Assembly: GCF_900110415.1 (NCBI RefSeq)
Contig: NZ_FODR01000017.1
Span: 1 to 64,000, forward strand
Reading direction: 5' to 3'
DNA from: Mucilaginibacter sp. OK283
Lineage (GTDB): Bacteria; Bacteroidota; Bacteroidia; Sphingobacteriales; Sphingobacteriaceae
DNA: 64,000 bases
Shown piece after piece: positions 1 through 9,527 of this stretch (position 1 is the stretch's first letter; the number at the start of each line of letters is the position of its first letter). The notes below the pieces were generated by a model, which saw only the letters and a program-made list of their open reading frames with translations, was not told the origin of the DNA and did no database searches. The translations under genes were made by a program, and so were the position numbers.

Positions 1-608
1 CTTACTCATTCTTTCCGAAAAAACCATCGCTAAATATCGTTTTTGAAAACCAGGATAGTCAATTATTCTTAGCCGCTTAACCCGAACTCACGTTAGTTAG
101 AGATATTTTTAACGCGGCGAGCCATGTTGAACTTTAAAAGCGACCGCCTGACCTATGCGGAATTGCTGGCGCCTTTACGCTGTCGCAAGGCTCCGGCCTT
201 GTGGCCCGCTGATAGACAAACGCCATGCTAAGTAATAACTATGCAACTCCCGGATGTTCATTTCATCCGGGAGTTTATATTTTAAACGGAGCAAAAAGTA
301 ATCAAGAGCATTACGCTTAACAACAAACATTGTTAACTGTCCTAAAGACATGGCGTAAGCTTAGTATTTAGAAGGAAAAGATGAAATTCTTTTCCTGAAG
401 ATGACGTAGCGGGTAATTTAATTGTAGCTGCCGCGATATGTCTTTTCGTTTATTTATTATAGTTTACGAATTGACAACACTATAAATGACTCTGTGAATC
501 TGCGGTCGCCGCAAGCTCGGGATTTTTGCATAATCGGAAAATGGCTGTATCGTTGGCACTTGACTTTAATTTACCCTTGCGTTTTAAGTCGGAATTTTTA
601 TTTTTTAG
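1..608. other. Non-coding stretch, no supported gene
   Basis: No convincing gene is seen in either strand. Positions 124-234 can be read as a 36-residue peptide beginning MLNFKSDRLTYAELLAP, but it stops quickly and has no supported partner frame. A GC-rich hairpin (CGCAAGGC/GCCTTGTG, about 184-203) and a strong terminator-like hairpin (245-275) are the only clear structures. The stretch ends where the beta-helix pseudogene frame opens. It is most simply old, decayed sequence at the edge of the locus. Confidence 0.6.
245..275. terminator. Orphan intrinsic terminator-like hairpin
   Basis: A perfect 12-bp inverted repeat, AACTCCCGGATG and CATCCGGGAGTT, encloses a 7-base loop (TTCATTT) and is followed by TATATTTT. 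The stem is GC-rich in the middle with A/T ends, as in a bidirectional intrinsic terminator. No intact gene ends next to it in this window, so the gene it once served is unknown or lost. Confidence 0.65.
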
Positions 609-1110
609 AATTTAGGTTATTGGGAAGCCGATAAGAAAAAGCTTGATTCAATTGTTGCCGAAAACCCCGGCATAACACTCCTTGATGTGGTAAAGCCTAT
701 CATCCTTCGTAACAACCGGTTCCGCTGCGACCATGGTTGGGATATTGACCTGGAGGATGGATCCAGCAACTATCTTATTTACAATAATCTGTGCTTAAAC
801 GGGGGAATCAAGCTGCGGGAAGGCGTAAGCCGTGTTGTTGAAAACAATATCATGGTCAATAATACTTTTCATCCCCATGTATAGTTTAAAAATAGTGGCG
901 ACCTGTTTCGTCATAATATCGTTGGAACTGGATACTTGCCTATCGGTATTTCTGCCTGGGGAAAAGAGGTTGATTACAACGCTTTTCCTGATTCCGTTTC
1001 ATTGGCTGAAGCGCGCTTGCGCGGAACGGATAGTCATTCGGTGCACGGGCCTCTAACCTTTGAAAATCCTCGGAAAGGAGATTTTCGCGTGAATGAGGGT
1101 GCTAAATATA
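609..1110 (+). pseudogene. Remnant of right-handed parallel beta-helix protein
   Basis: One frame is open from 609 and reads NLGYWEADKKKLDSIVAENP and onward through LRNNRFRCDHGWDIDLEDGS, YNNLCLNGGIKLREG and ENNIMVNNTFHPH. A TAG stop occurs at 882-884, and the same frame then continues FKNSGDLFRHNIVGTGYLPI to about GDFRVNEGA. The Asn-rich ladder is typical of pectate-lyase-like beta-helix proteins of Bacteroidota glycan loci. The interrupting TAG probably replaces TGG, since a Trp fits between HV and FKNSG. The large N-terminal part and the last coil are missing, and a stop at 606 precedes the homologous part. This is a dead fragment; the family name rests on recalled sequence similarity. Confidence 0.8.
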
Positions 1111-1223
1111 GAAAAATTATTTTGCGAAGACACACCCGGCGCGGATCGGATTTAGAAGTTAAATTTCCATACGGGGTTACGCATGTGATGCGTATCTGCA
1201 AAACTGCCTTCGCCCCCCATAAC

Positions 1224-1255
1224 AAAAAAGCCGGCAACCATTACAGCTACCGGCT
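1224..1255 (-). terminator. Intrinsic terminator of the minus-strand SusCD operon
   Basis: Read on the minus strand, AGCCGG and CCGGCT pair around a 15-base loop and are followed directly by six T residues (1224-1229 complement). It lies 25 bases downstream of the stop codon of the DUF4998/DUF5000-type gene, the last gene of the operon, so it is placed as that operon's terminator. Confidence 0.75.
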
Positions 1256-1279
1256 ACATTTAACCAATTTATAAACCTA

Positions 1280-2491
1280 TTATTTATCTGTTTTGTACAT
1301 CGTCAGTTCGCACAGGTGGAAATAGTTGCCGCCGCCCCATGTTTCCAGCACTTTAAACCTGATGTAGCGGTATGGCGCCAAATTAGCCGGGAAGGTAAAT
1401 GGCTCGCCGGCGCGTTCAAACGCCAGATCGGCATCGGTGTTTTGGCCAACCGGCAGGCCCGATGGCTTAACCGAGGTAAAGCTGCCAAGCATTACCCAAT
1501 TGCTAAAGTCGCCGTTTGAGCTTGGGTTGTTGCTGCCGTAAATTTCGAAGCGTTTTGGATTACCGTAGTTATACAGGCCCGATTCGCGCTGCCAGATTTT
1601 CATTTTTGCCAGCGATGCCGATTGCCCCATATCAAAGGTGAACCAGATAGGGAAATTTTGGCCGGGGGTATGAAAACCAGGCTCGCCGGTGCTTTTATCC
1701 CACAGGTAATAAGTTTCCCAGCCGTAGGCCGATGGCACATCTGTTGGCAGGTTATAGGCCTTGAACAATGATTTATCGCACTCCACAATGTTGTAAATGG
1801 TTGGGAAGCTATCGGCTGTTTTTACCGGAAACGCATCTACCGCGTCGGGCGTTGGTTTATATGCCGACTGGTAGCTTATAGGGCTGCCCAGCTTATAATC
1901 GGTTAAAGTTACCGAGTTATCATTAGGCCCGAAAGATTTTTGGGCGGCAGCGCCAAGCTTATTGGTATACATCATAGTGGTTGATACGTTACCTGTATCG
2001 GCCTTGTTAAAGTTTAACGTTACGGTGCCGTCGTCATTTAACGAATAGGGGTTTGACGTATTATAGCCCCGGTTAAACAGCGCCGAGATGTACGATGGAC
2101 CGTATACCCGCACGTTGTTTAAATCCTGCCCTACCGATTTATTGCCATCGTTATCATGTGCCACAATGGTGAAAGTATATACATACTCTTTTAAATTGGG
2201 GATTGATACGGTAATTGAATCGGCCGGACTGTGCGAGGTAGCATTAACAACTACCGAATCGCTGCCATTATTCCAGCTTACCACGTAGTTTTTGATACTC
2301 GGATCGGGGCTGGGGTGCCAAACCAGTACGGCCCGCAAATTGCCGGTGTGGTAGGTAACCCCGCTGGCTAAACCAGGGTAAGTTACCTCGTGATGATCTA
2401 AAAAAGATTTATAGTCTGTATCGTATTTTTTGCAGCCGGCCAGCGACAGGTACAGCAAAAAGAAAACAGCAACCTTGAAATTAATTTTCAT
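1280..2491 (-). CDS. DUF4998/DUF5000-type surface lipoprotein
   Basis: The protein has a lipoprotein signal (LSLAGCKKYDTDY) and is predicted to sit on the cell surface beside the SusCD pair. The N-terminal half resembles DUF4998, with a fibronectin-like pattern (GNLRAVLVWHPSPDPSIKNY). The last 150 residues resemble DUF5000, a discoidin-like glycan-binding fold (YIRFKVLETWGGGNYFHLCELTMYK in part). The upstream GTG at 2518 would add nine residues before the signal, so ATG 2491 was chosen. It is the last gene of the SusC-SusD-DUF4959-DUF4998 set and is followed by a terminator at 1224-1255. A glycan-capture role is inferred from fold and context; the ligand is unknown. Confidence 0.85.
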   Translation of the reverse strand: MKINFKVAVFFLLYLSLAGCKKYDTDYKSFLDHHEVTYPGLASGVTYHTGNLRAVLVWHPSPDPSIKNYVVSWNNGSDSVVVNATSHSPADSITVSIPNLKEYVYTFTIVAHDNDGNKSVGQDLNNVRVYGPSYISALFNRGYNTSNPYSLNDDGTVTLNFNKADTGNVSTTMMYTNKLGAAAQKSFGPNDNSVTLTDYKLGSPISYQSAYKPTPDAVDAFPVKTADSFPTIYNIVECDKSLFKAYNLPTDVPSAYGWETYYLWDKSTGEPGFHTPGQNFPIWFTFDMGQSASLAKMKIWQRESGLYNYGNPKRFEIYGSNNPSSNGDFSNWVMLGSFTSVKPSGLPVGQNTDADLAFERAGEPFTFPANLAPYRYIRFKVLETWGGGNYFHLCELTMYKTDK

Positions 2492-2524
2492 TTTCTTAAT
2501 TTTTAATGTTAACAACACGTTGTA

Positions 2525-3751
2525 CTACAAAGGATTGCCATATAACGATACCTCAATCGCGTTTACATAGTTTAAGCCGCCAAACGTGCGCGATACATCC
2601 AGCCTGATATATTTGGTAGCCGGCGCAGCAAACGGGATGGCAAAGTTTACGCCCGCGGCAACAAAGGCCAGATCTGACGCGTTGGCCTGGTTATTTGGCA
2701 AACCCGAGGGCGGCGGCGGAAACGCGAAGTTGCCCAGGTTAACCCAATCGCCGGATATGGTGCCCGGTGCCGAATTTTTTGGCAGAACGGAATCCTGCGG
2801 ATTATCAACCGTGGTGCCCCATAGCGTAAAATTCTGGATGTTTTGGTACGAGTAAATACTGTTAAGCCTTTCCCACAGCACAAAGCGGCTCAGCTTAGCA
2901 GTTACGCCCAAGCCAAATGTACACTGGTTGGTTGGCGCGCCTAAAGTATGCCAGCCCGGCTCGTTGGTGCTGCCATCAAACAGGTATTTTAACTCCCAAC
3001 CGTAACCAATTGGGCTATCGCTGGCCAGATGGTACACATAAAACTTGCTTTTATCCAGCAGGGTTTCATACAGCGGCGTTAAGGTTTTAAACAAGGTATC
3101 GGAGTGGTTGCCAAACCTATCGGTGGTATAAACACCAAACTTGGTAGATACGGCGCTAAAACCACGTACCGAAAAATTAACGGTATCGGTACTGATATAG
3201 TTAGGGTCCTGCTCATCGTACTTGTTGGTTTTGGTGTTAAACGTAAGGACGTGCATGGCAATAGGCGCTTTATTGGGGTTGAGGCCAAAAAAGTTTGCGC
3301 CGCCAAAATCGGCAGTGATGTTTAGCGCGGCGTTAACCAGCTGGTAGTTTGGTGTAAGCGGGTTTACCTTTACGGTAACCGGATCGGACATGATATTGGC
3401 ACGGCTTACAGCATACAGCGTAACCGTGTACTCCTGGGCACGGGCAAAGCCATCAACCGTAATGGTATCGGTATAATAGCTGGCCTTGGTTTCGCGCACA
3501 GTTTTATCGTTAATGGCATATTTGGCCAAAACGTACAGCAGATTTTTTGAATTGGGCAAGGTATAGGTTAACCTGGCGCTGCCGTTTAAATTGATTACGT
3601 TAACATTGGTTACAGGCCCCGGTTTGGTAGGATCGTTGGATACCACCTCGATGTTCGACTCGGCTTTTTTACAGGACGCAAAAAGCATCATGAGCAACAC
3701 GGGCGCTAACAGCAAACCTGAAAGGTATCTGCGGTTATTGATCTTTTTCAT
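2525..3751 (-). CDS. DUF4959/DUF5000-type surface glycan-binding lipoprotein
   Basis: The 408-residue protein starts with a lipoprotein signal (LLMMLFASCKKAESN). The N-terminal part has the DUF4959-type opening, PGPVTNVNVINLNGSARLTY, a fibronectin III-like strand pattern. A middle domain (about residues 130-230, DUF5126-like) and a C-terminal DUF5000/discoidin-like domain (about 245-408, with GYGWELKYLFDGSTNEPGWH) follow. This is the usual architecture of the third gene after susC-susD in Bacteroidota. It lies 49 bp after SusD and 33 bp before the DUF4998-type gene, with which it shares the C-terminal domain. A role in surface glycan binding is inferred; no catalytic residues are evident. Confidence 0.87.
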   Translation of the reverse strand: MKKINNRRYLSGLLLAPVLLMMLFASCKKAESNIEVVSNDPTKPGPVTNVNVINLNGSARLTYTLPNSKNLLYVLAKYAINDKTVRETKASYYTDTITVDGFARAQEYTVTLYAVSRANIMSDPVTVKVNPLTPNYQLVNAALNITADFGGANFFGLNPNKAPIAMHVLTFNTKTNKYDEQDPNYISTDTVNFSVRGFSAVSTKFGVYTTDRFGNHSDTLFKTLTPLYETLLDKSKFYVYHLASDSPIGYGWELKYLFDGSTNEPGWHTLGAPTNQCTFGLGVTAKLSRFVLWERLNSIYSYQNIQNFTLWGTTVDNPQDSVLPKNSAPGTISGDWVNLGNFAFPPPPSGLPNNQANASDLAFVAAGVNFAIPFAAPATKYIRLDVSRTFGGLNYVNAIEVSLYGNPL

Positions 3752-3800
3752 AATTTATATTTTAATATTAATCATTTGAAATTTTTACAGCACCGGTAAA

Positions 3801-5714
3801 CTACCAGTATGGGTTTTGGTTAAGGTTGTTATCCACCACAATGTCGCTTGTCTGGATAGGCCATAAATAATCCTTAATCCCAAACACGGGTATAATAACC
3901 GTTTGCGGCCGGTAGTAATTCGCGGCATCGCCTTCGTTAACGTTCCAGCCCTGTATGGGCCTGCTCAGCACATCCTGCAGCTCTTTCCAGCGGCGCAAAT
4001 CCCAGCCGGCCTGGCCTTCAAAGCACAGCTCAATCCTTCTTTCGCGGTGAATAATCTCGCGCAGGCCATCTTTGGTATTTGGCTTATCGGGCGTTTTTGA
4101 ATAGCTGCCCCATGAAGCCTGTACGCCACCCAAACCGGCCCTTGCCCTTACTTTATCTATGTAAGTAAACACTTCGGCAACAGGGCCCTGCGATTCGTTA
4201 AGCGCTTCGGCATATAGCAGGTAAAGGCCTGCCAGGCGCATCCGCGGCATATGAAAATCAACCGCGGTAAAAACCTCATCATAAACCGACAGGTAATTGG
4301 CCAGTTTTTTTGGCCACATACCGGTAATATTGGTGGCGCTTAAACTTTTTGGCCCGGCTAAAGCATAAGGGCCACGGGCCTGTACGTAGTAGGCGCTGCT
4401 TTCGTCAAGCTTGCCGTTGCCAAACCAGATGCCGCCGTCGAAACCAATGCTGGCATAAAAACGCAGCTCGCGGTTAAAGTGGCCTTTTGCTGTTTGATAG
4501 CCCGATTTGATGTACGATCCATTGGCATCATCGCCGGTTTGCGGGGTGTAGCGGTTGGCATAGTCAAAAGTTTTATCCTCATTGATAGGCACACCATTGC
4601 TGGTATAATACAGCTCGGATGTTGAAATAGGCACCGCGAATGTTGATGGATAGGTTGATGCCAGGCTTTCGGATTTATCCGTCATCCTTGGGATAGTAAA
4701 GCCCTGGTAACCAAAACCGTAATTTAGGGCCCAGATCAGTTCGGGGTTTTGCTCCCATTTATCGGTGATCATGGCCTGCAGGGTTAATACCTTTTTCAGC
4801 TTATCAGATACATTGCCCACACTTACTGTTGGCGGCGTGTTGTACAGGTGCAGGCCCTGCGCTTCGCACTCGGTTATAGCGGCTTTACAGGCATCGGCAG
4901 CCAGTTTCCATTTGTTAGCATCGGCGCTTGATGAAAAAAGCAGCTTGCCTGTATTATCCTTAAAATTGGCATAATCGGGGTTGCCGTTAAACAGCGGACT
5001 TGCAGCCGTGGTTAAAACCTCGGCCTTTACACTCATGGCAATAAATTTGGTAATGCGACCGAACTCGGTAGCCTGGCTTTCAATAACAGGTGGCAAATCG
5101 GGTATGGCATCATCCAACAACGATACCACATAGGCAAATGATTCATCAACCGACGAGCGGCTGCGTTTTACATCGGCCGTGCTGGCATTAACCGGATTAT
5201 TGGTTTTTATTAAAATGATGGGGCCGTACAACCTTATCATGTAATAATGATAGTAGGCCTTTAAAAATTTAACCTCGGCAATCCACCGCTTTTTTTCTGA
5301 TGCGCTTAAATCAATAGGCTTATCAATGTTTTCGAGCATGATATTGCACCTCCTGATGGCCTGGAACAAATTGCTGCCCCCGTTGGTGCCGTCCCAGTAG
5401 TTAATGCTTGGGTTTGCGGTGGTTTGCAGGCCCCTGATGATGTTGAAGCCCACCTCGTTAAAGTAATGATCGTTAAGGGTATTGGGGTACACAATTTCTG
5501 ACGAGGTTGCAAAACCCGGATCATTTACCACGTTGTTCATCTGCGTCATGGTAGCGTAGCACGAAAACAGGTAGTTTTCGGCCTCGTTACGGTTCCGGAA
5601 GGCATATTCAAGCGTGCCCACATTATCGGGGGTAACATCCAGGTATTTTTTACATGAAAGGCTCATGGAACACAGCACAATCACACAAATCAATTTATAA
5701 TATGACGATTTCAT
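3801..5714 (-). CDS. SusD/RagB-family outer-membrane glycan-binding lipoprotein
   Basis: This 637-residue SusD-like protein caps the adjacent SusC transporter. The lipobox is SMSLSCKKYLD, and the next residues (VTPDNVGTLEYAFRNRNEAE) fit the SusD N-terminus. The conserved FLKAYYHYYMIRLYGPI segment and the C-terminal REIIHRERRIELCFEGQAGWDLRRW motif, ending in LNQNPYW, are RagB/SusD hallmarks. It starts 22 bp after the SusC stop, so the two are co-transcribed. The substrate is not readable from sequence. The neighbouring alpha-galactosidase-like enzyme and mutarotase suggest a galactose-containing oligosaccharide. Confidence 0.95.
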   Translation of the reverse strand: MKSSYYKLICVIVLCSMSLSCKKYLDVTPDNVGTLEYAFRNRNEAENYLFSCYATMTQMNNVVNDPGFATSSEIVYPNTLNDHYFNEVGFNIIRGLQTTANPSINYWDGTNGGSNLFQAIRRCNIMLENIDKPIDLSASEKKRWIAEVKFLKAYYHYYMIRLYGPIILIKTNNPVNASTADVKRSRSSVDESFAYVVSLLDDAIPDLPPVIESQATEFGRITKFIAMSVKAEVLTTAASPLFNGNPDYANFKDNTGKLLFSSSADANKWKLAADACKAAITECEAQGLHLYNTPPTVSVGNVSDKLKKVLTLQAMITDKWEQNPELIWALNYGFGYQGFTIPRMTDKSESLASTYPSTFAVPISTSELYYTSNGVPINEDKTFDYANRYTPQTGDDANGSYIKSGYQTAKGHFNRELRFYASIGFDGGIWFGNGKLDESSAYYVQARGPYALAGPKSLSATNITGMWPKKLANYLSVYDEVFTAVDFHMPRMRLAGLYLLYAEALNESQGPVAEVFTYIDKVRARAGLGGVQASWGSYSKTPDKPNTKDGLREIIHRERRIELCFEGQAGWDLRRWKELQDVLSRPIQGWNVNEGDAANYYRPQTVIIPVFGIKDYLWPIQTSDIVVDNNLNQNPYW

Positions 5715-5736
5715 ATCTTCTGCTTTTTTCTGTTAA

Positions 5737-8700
5737 TTATAAATTCACGTTTAAGCCTATGTTGTATACTTTTTGTATCGGGTACGCAAAGCCGTTACCA
5801 CCCTGCTCAGGATCCCATAGTTTGAAGGGGCTCCAGGTAAGCAAATTCAGGCCGTTAAAGTAAATTCTTAGGTTTGATACCCTTAATGATTTGGCTATGC
5901 GTGCAGGCAGTGTATAACCAACCTCTAATGATTTAAGGCGCATAAAGCTGCCATCGCGCAGCCACCAGGTGCTTGGCTGCAGGTTGTTTGATATCACGGT
6001 TGAGTTAACACCCAGGCGTGGGTAGGCTGCATACAAATCCTGGTGCTCTTCGCTCCAGTGGCTGTTGGCAAACTCGCTTAATACCTGTGTATTGCCGTAC
6101 ACATAAGGATCGGGGCTTTGGATAAAAGGGCTTACCCTGGTAGGATCGACAAAGAACGATACCCTTGCCTGGCCCTGGAAAAATGCCGAAAGATCAAAAC
6201 CCTTATAGCCGGTTGAAAAACCGAAGCCATAAACAATTTCGGGCGTTTGCGGATAACCCAGATAGGCCATATCCAATACATCTATTTTACCATCGCCATT
6301 TAAATCGCGGTATTTAATATCGCCACCCTGTGGTTTTATACCGCTGCCATTAAAGATCTGGGTAGGCGAGTTTGCCGCTTCCTGGTCGTCAACAAACAAG
6401 CGTTCGGCAATGTAGCCGTAGCCGCGGCTTATGGGCTGGCCAATGGCATGGCGCCATGGCTCCTTATAGTCGGGCTCCTCGATGTAAGTATATTTATTAT
6501 TGGAGTAGGTAAAGTTACCGCGGATTGATGCCCAGGCGCTGTTGCCAAAGTTTTGTTTGTAATCCATAGATAAATCGATACCCTTTGAATCAACCACGCC
6601 CAGGTTGGCACTGATAGGCGCCTCTAAACCCTCGCTTACAGGGATGCTTGCGCGTTGCTGTAAAATGTTATAGCGGTGGTTTTTATAAAACTCGGCCACG
6701 ATATTGAAATTTTTCAAAAGCGTCATTTCAACGGCAACGTTGGTTTGTCTCGAGGTTTCCCAGGTTACATCAGTATTCTCGTAATTCTGGATGGTTACCC
6801 CTTTACGCTCATACTGGTTATTGATACCAAATTGCGCATAATTATAACCCTGGTTAAACTGAACTACCGATTGGTAGAAGAAACGCTGCGAGCCAATGGC
6901 ATCGTTACCCACCAAACCATGGCTGGCGCGGATTTTTAAACGATCGACGATGCCCGGTGTCCACCAGTCTTCATTAGATACTACCCATGAGGCACCAATG
7001 GTTGGGAAGAAACCATAACGATGATTGGCCGAAAAGCGCTCTGATCCGTTATAGCCAAAGTTAAACTCGGCAAAATACCTGCTTTTAAAAGAGTAGGTTA
7101 CCCTGCCTGCCAGGCCAAGGTTACGATAGGGTAGGGCCGATAACAAATCGCCGGCATTGGCATACAGTGTTTGCTGCTGTGTACCTATCAATGTGGTGTT
7201 TATGGTATGACTGCCGAATGATTTGGCATACTCCAAAGCGCCCTGCAAATAAATAAAGGTATTTACCTGTGTACCGCCCGGCGAATAGCTCAGGTATTCC
7301 TGCGCTACGTTGTAGCCTGTTGGCTGCGGGTTAAGCCAGGTAAGGGTGTACTTGTTGGTTTCCTTATCGTAGGTATTAACGTTATAGTAAAAAGGCGAAT
7401 AGGCCGATTGTGAGGTGAAATAAGAATACCTGTTGGTATTAAATAGCCCCCTGAACTTTAAACCGTCGGTAATAAACTTAAGGTTTTGGTTTAACTCCAG
7501 TTGTGCCGACATCCTTGACTCTGACGAGTTTTTATGACCGCGCAACAAAGCCGCGTAAGGGTTATTGTAGGAGATATTGTTGCTTGTGGTACCGCCAACC
7601 AAACCTGTATTACCAAAAAGGATGTGCTGGGCATTCAGGTTTGCCGAATCGGCCGGGAAATAAGCCGGGAACAATACGGGGCTGGTATGGATGGCCACGT
7701 TATATAAATCGGATGCGAAAGAACCATCGGTAGTAATAGGGCCGTTATATTCGCTAAACGTACCCGATAAACGTACAACCACCTCGGTGGTCTTGGTCAT
7801 GTTTACGTTGATGTTTGAACGTAACTGGTAGTTTTTAAACTTAACGTTATTGTTGTTATTGTTGCGGATATCGTTCTTCAATACCCCGTTATCCACATTG
7901 TATGCGCCTGCTATATAGTAGCGGGCAATGTTACCGCCGCCGCTCACGCTTAAATTATTACGTTGTGTGGTGGCACGTTTTTTAAACAACAGGTTAAGCC
8001 AGTCAACAGCGGGGTATACATACTGGTTGCTGCCCGGCGTTCCGTTTATGGTATTCTGCGTATTCCTGATCTTGCTTTCGGGGAAAGGTAACGGCAATTT
8101 AGGGTCGCGGGTTAACGTGGCCTCGTTGTAAAGGTTCATGTACTGGATCGGGTCCACAAGGTCCAACGTTTGGGTTGATTGCGAGGACGAGTATTCCGAC
8201 CGAAAATTGATTTTAGGCGCGCCTTCCTTACCCTCTTTGGTGCTTACCAAAATAACACCGTTTGCACCGCGTGCACCGTATAGGGCGGTAGCGCTGGCAT
8301 CTTTCAGGATAGAGAAGCTGGCAATATCATCCACATTTAAGCGTGCCAGGTCATTGGTGGATAGCTCCACATTATCAATCAAAATAAGCGGATCGCGTTT
8401 GTAACCGAAAGTAGTTACCCCCCTGATGAAGAAGGAGGCGTTATCCTGCCCCGGCTGGCCGCTGCGCTGGTAGGCAATGATACCGGCTGCCTGCCCTGCC
8501 AAAGCGTTGGTTAAGTTACTCGCCGGTATTTTTAGTTCGCCGGGCTTGATGCTGGTTACCGAACCTACCAATGCTTCCTTGCGTTCCTTTTTACCAAAGG
8601 CTGTTACTACAACTTCTTCGGCAATCAGCTTGTTTTCTTTAAGGATGATGTTGAAGATCTTTTTATCGGCACTAACAACAACGTGCTGTTCGGTAAAACC

Positions 8701-8982
8701 CACAAAGCTTATACGTAATGATGTACCTACGGGCACATCCAGTACAAAGCGGCCGTTCTCATCAGTCGACGTCGAGATATTTTTAACGTTTTCGGCCAAT
8801 ATGGTAGCACCCTGTATTTTTACGCCAAGGGTATCGGTTACCTTACCTGTAACGGTAACCCTGGTTTGCGAATAGGCACTGCCAAAAAACAGGGTAAGCA
8901 CAAAAAGCATTGTGCAACGCCCCAGGATAAGCTGCCTGGTATTTTTTGAAAGTAGTTTACTAAAAATGTAAAGTGGCTTCAT
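5737..8982 (-). CDS. SusC/RagA-family TonB-dependent outer-membrane transporter
   Basis: The 1081-residue protein has a signal peptide ending near SAYSQ, then a carboxypeptidase-D regulatory-like domain (about 40-115, VTVTGKVTDTLG through the VGF turn). The plug domain (about 120-235) contains SILKDASATALYGARGANGV, the SusC signature, and a beta-barrel runs to the end, finishing in YNIGLNVNL. It imports oligosaccharides in a TonB-driven manner with the downstream SusD. It is the first gene of its own four-gene unit: 545 bp separate it from galM, and that gap holds palindromes that may be control sites. Length and domain order are normal for the family. Confidence 0.96.
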   Translation of the reverse strand: MKPLYIFSKLLSKNTRQLILGRCTMLFVLTLFFGSAYSQTRVTVTGKVTDTLGVKIQGATILAENVKNISTSTDENGRFVLDVPVGTSLRISFVGFTEQHVVVSADKKIFNIILKENKLIAEEVVVTAFGKKERKEALVGSVTSIKPGELKIPASNLTNALAGQAAGIIAYQRSGQPGQDNASFFIRGVTTFGYKRDPLILIDNVELSTNDLARLNVDDIASFSILKDASATALYGARGANGVILVSTKEGKEGAPKINFRSEYSSSQSTQTLDLVDPIQYMNLYNEATLTRDPKLPLPFPESKIRNTQNTINGTPGSNQYVYPAVDWLNLLFKKRATTQRNNLSVSGGGNIARYYIAGAYNVDNGVLKNDIRNNNNNNVKFKNYQLRSNINVNMTKTTEVVVRLSGTFSEYNGPITTDGSFASDLYNVAIHTSPVLFPAYFPADSANLNAQHILFGNTGLVGGTTSNNISYNNPYAALLRGHKNSSESRMSAQLELNQNLKFITDGLKFRGLFNTNRYSYFTSQSAYSPFYYNVNTYDKETNKYTLTWLNPQPTGYNVAQEYLSYSPGGTQVNTFIYLQGALEYAKSFGSHTINTTLIGTQQQTLYANAGDLLSALPYRNLGLAGRVTYSFKSRYFAEFNFGYNGSERFSANHRYGFFPTIGASWVVSNEDWWTPGIVDRLKIRASHGLVGNDAIGSQRFFYQSVVQFNQGYNYAQFGINNQYERKGVTIQNYENTDVTWETSRQTNVAVEMTLLKNFNIVAEFYKNHRYNILQQRASIPVSEGLEAPISANLGVVDSKGIDLSMDYKQNFGNSAWASIRGNFTYSNNKYTYIEEPDYKEPWRHAIGQPISRGYGYIAERLFVDDQEAANSPTQIFNGSGIKPQGGDIKYRDLNGDGKIDVLDMAYLGYPQTPEIVYGFGFSTGYKGFDLSAFFQGQARVSFFVDPTRVSPFIQSPDPYVYGNTQVLSEFANSHWSEEHQDLYAAYPRLGVNSTVISNNLQPSTWWLRDGSFMRLKSLEVGYTLPARIAKSLRVSNLRIYFNGLNLLTWSPFKLWDPEQGGNGFAYPIQKVYNIGLNVNL

Positions 8983-9339
8983 AAAATTTGGTTCATAATT
9001 TGTTATTCATTAATTGGTTTGCGATCAAATATTTGTTTTCAAATGCAGGATCAGTTATTGGCGGGAAAGCAAGTTTTTGGGGATTGTTAAGCCGGGCTTA
9101 TGCGCGGAGCTAATTGTAAAACGGCCGGCCCCTTCTCCATAAGGCCGTGGTTTTATTAATCGCATCCGCCGGTTATTCCGTGGCCTGTAATTGGTTGTTC
9201 TGCTTTTCTCCCCTAAGGTCAAGAGTCAAAATCTTCACATACTTTATGGGTTTAGTTAATAATTGGTTCTGTAAATGTAGGGGGAGATCAAGCTTGAGAA
9301 AATGGATTTACTTTCAAAAAGGATGGACAATTTTATGAT

Positions 9340-9381
9340 TTTTGATCATCAAAATGGGTTCGTCCATTAATTCCCGAACCC
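9340..9381. promoter_or_regulatory. Adjacent small palindromes upstream of SusC
   Basis: TTTTGAT-C-ATCAAAA (9340-9354) is a perfect dyad with one central base, and it is followed directly by GGGTTCG...CGAACCC (9356-9381, 12-base loop). They lie about 360-400 bp upstream of the SusC start. An operator or leader-structure role is inferred from position only. Confidence 0.4.
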
Positions 9382-9465
9382 TGGGAAAAACAGCACTTTG
9401 GGGAGTGCAAAAAAGTTAAAACTTTTTGTGATTTTTTTTTAAAAAAGTATAGCATAAGTATCTCG

Positions 9466-9497
9466 TTTGTATAAAAAAGTATTGTTTTTTATACAAA
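9466..9497. terminator. AT-rich 32-bp palindrome after galM
   Basis: TTTGTATAAAAAA and TTTTTTATACAAA are perfect 13-bp arms around GTATTG. The element lies 31 bases downstream of the galM stop, and on the minus strand a T-rich run precedes and follows it. It could terminate galM transcription or be a regulator site for SusC; the low GC content makes a classic terminator uncertain. Confidence 0.45.
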
Positions 9498-9527
9498 AAG
9501 AGCTGCTTATAAAAAAGGAAGGAAAGC

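Larger units (their letters stand above)
8983..9527. other. Promoter region upstream of SusC (minus)
   Basis: No gene is seen in this 545-bp gap between galM and SusC. It is likely to carry the SusC promoter and the galM 3' end. Three inverted repeats stand out and are listed separately or described here: a 32-bp AT palindrome at 9466-9497, TTTTGATCATCAAAA at 9340-9354, and GGGTTCG/CGAACCC at 9356-9381. A confident Bacteroidota TTTG/TAnnTTTG promoter pair could not be assigned. Confidence 0.6.

Noticed and set aside
124..234. Short reading frame beginning MLNFKSDRLTYAELLAP
   Set aside because: It ends after 36 residues, has no supporting downstream frame and could not be tied to a family with confidence. 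It may be a fragment, but the evidence is too thin to annotate.
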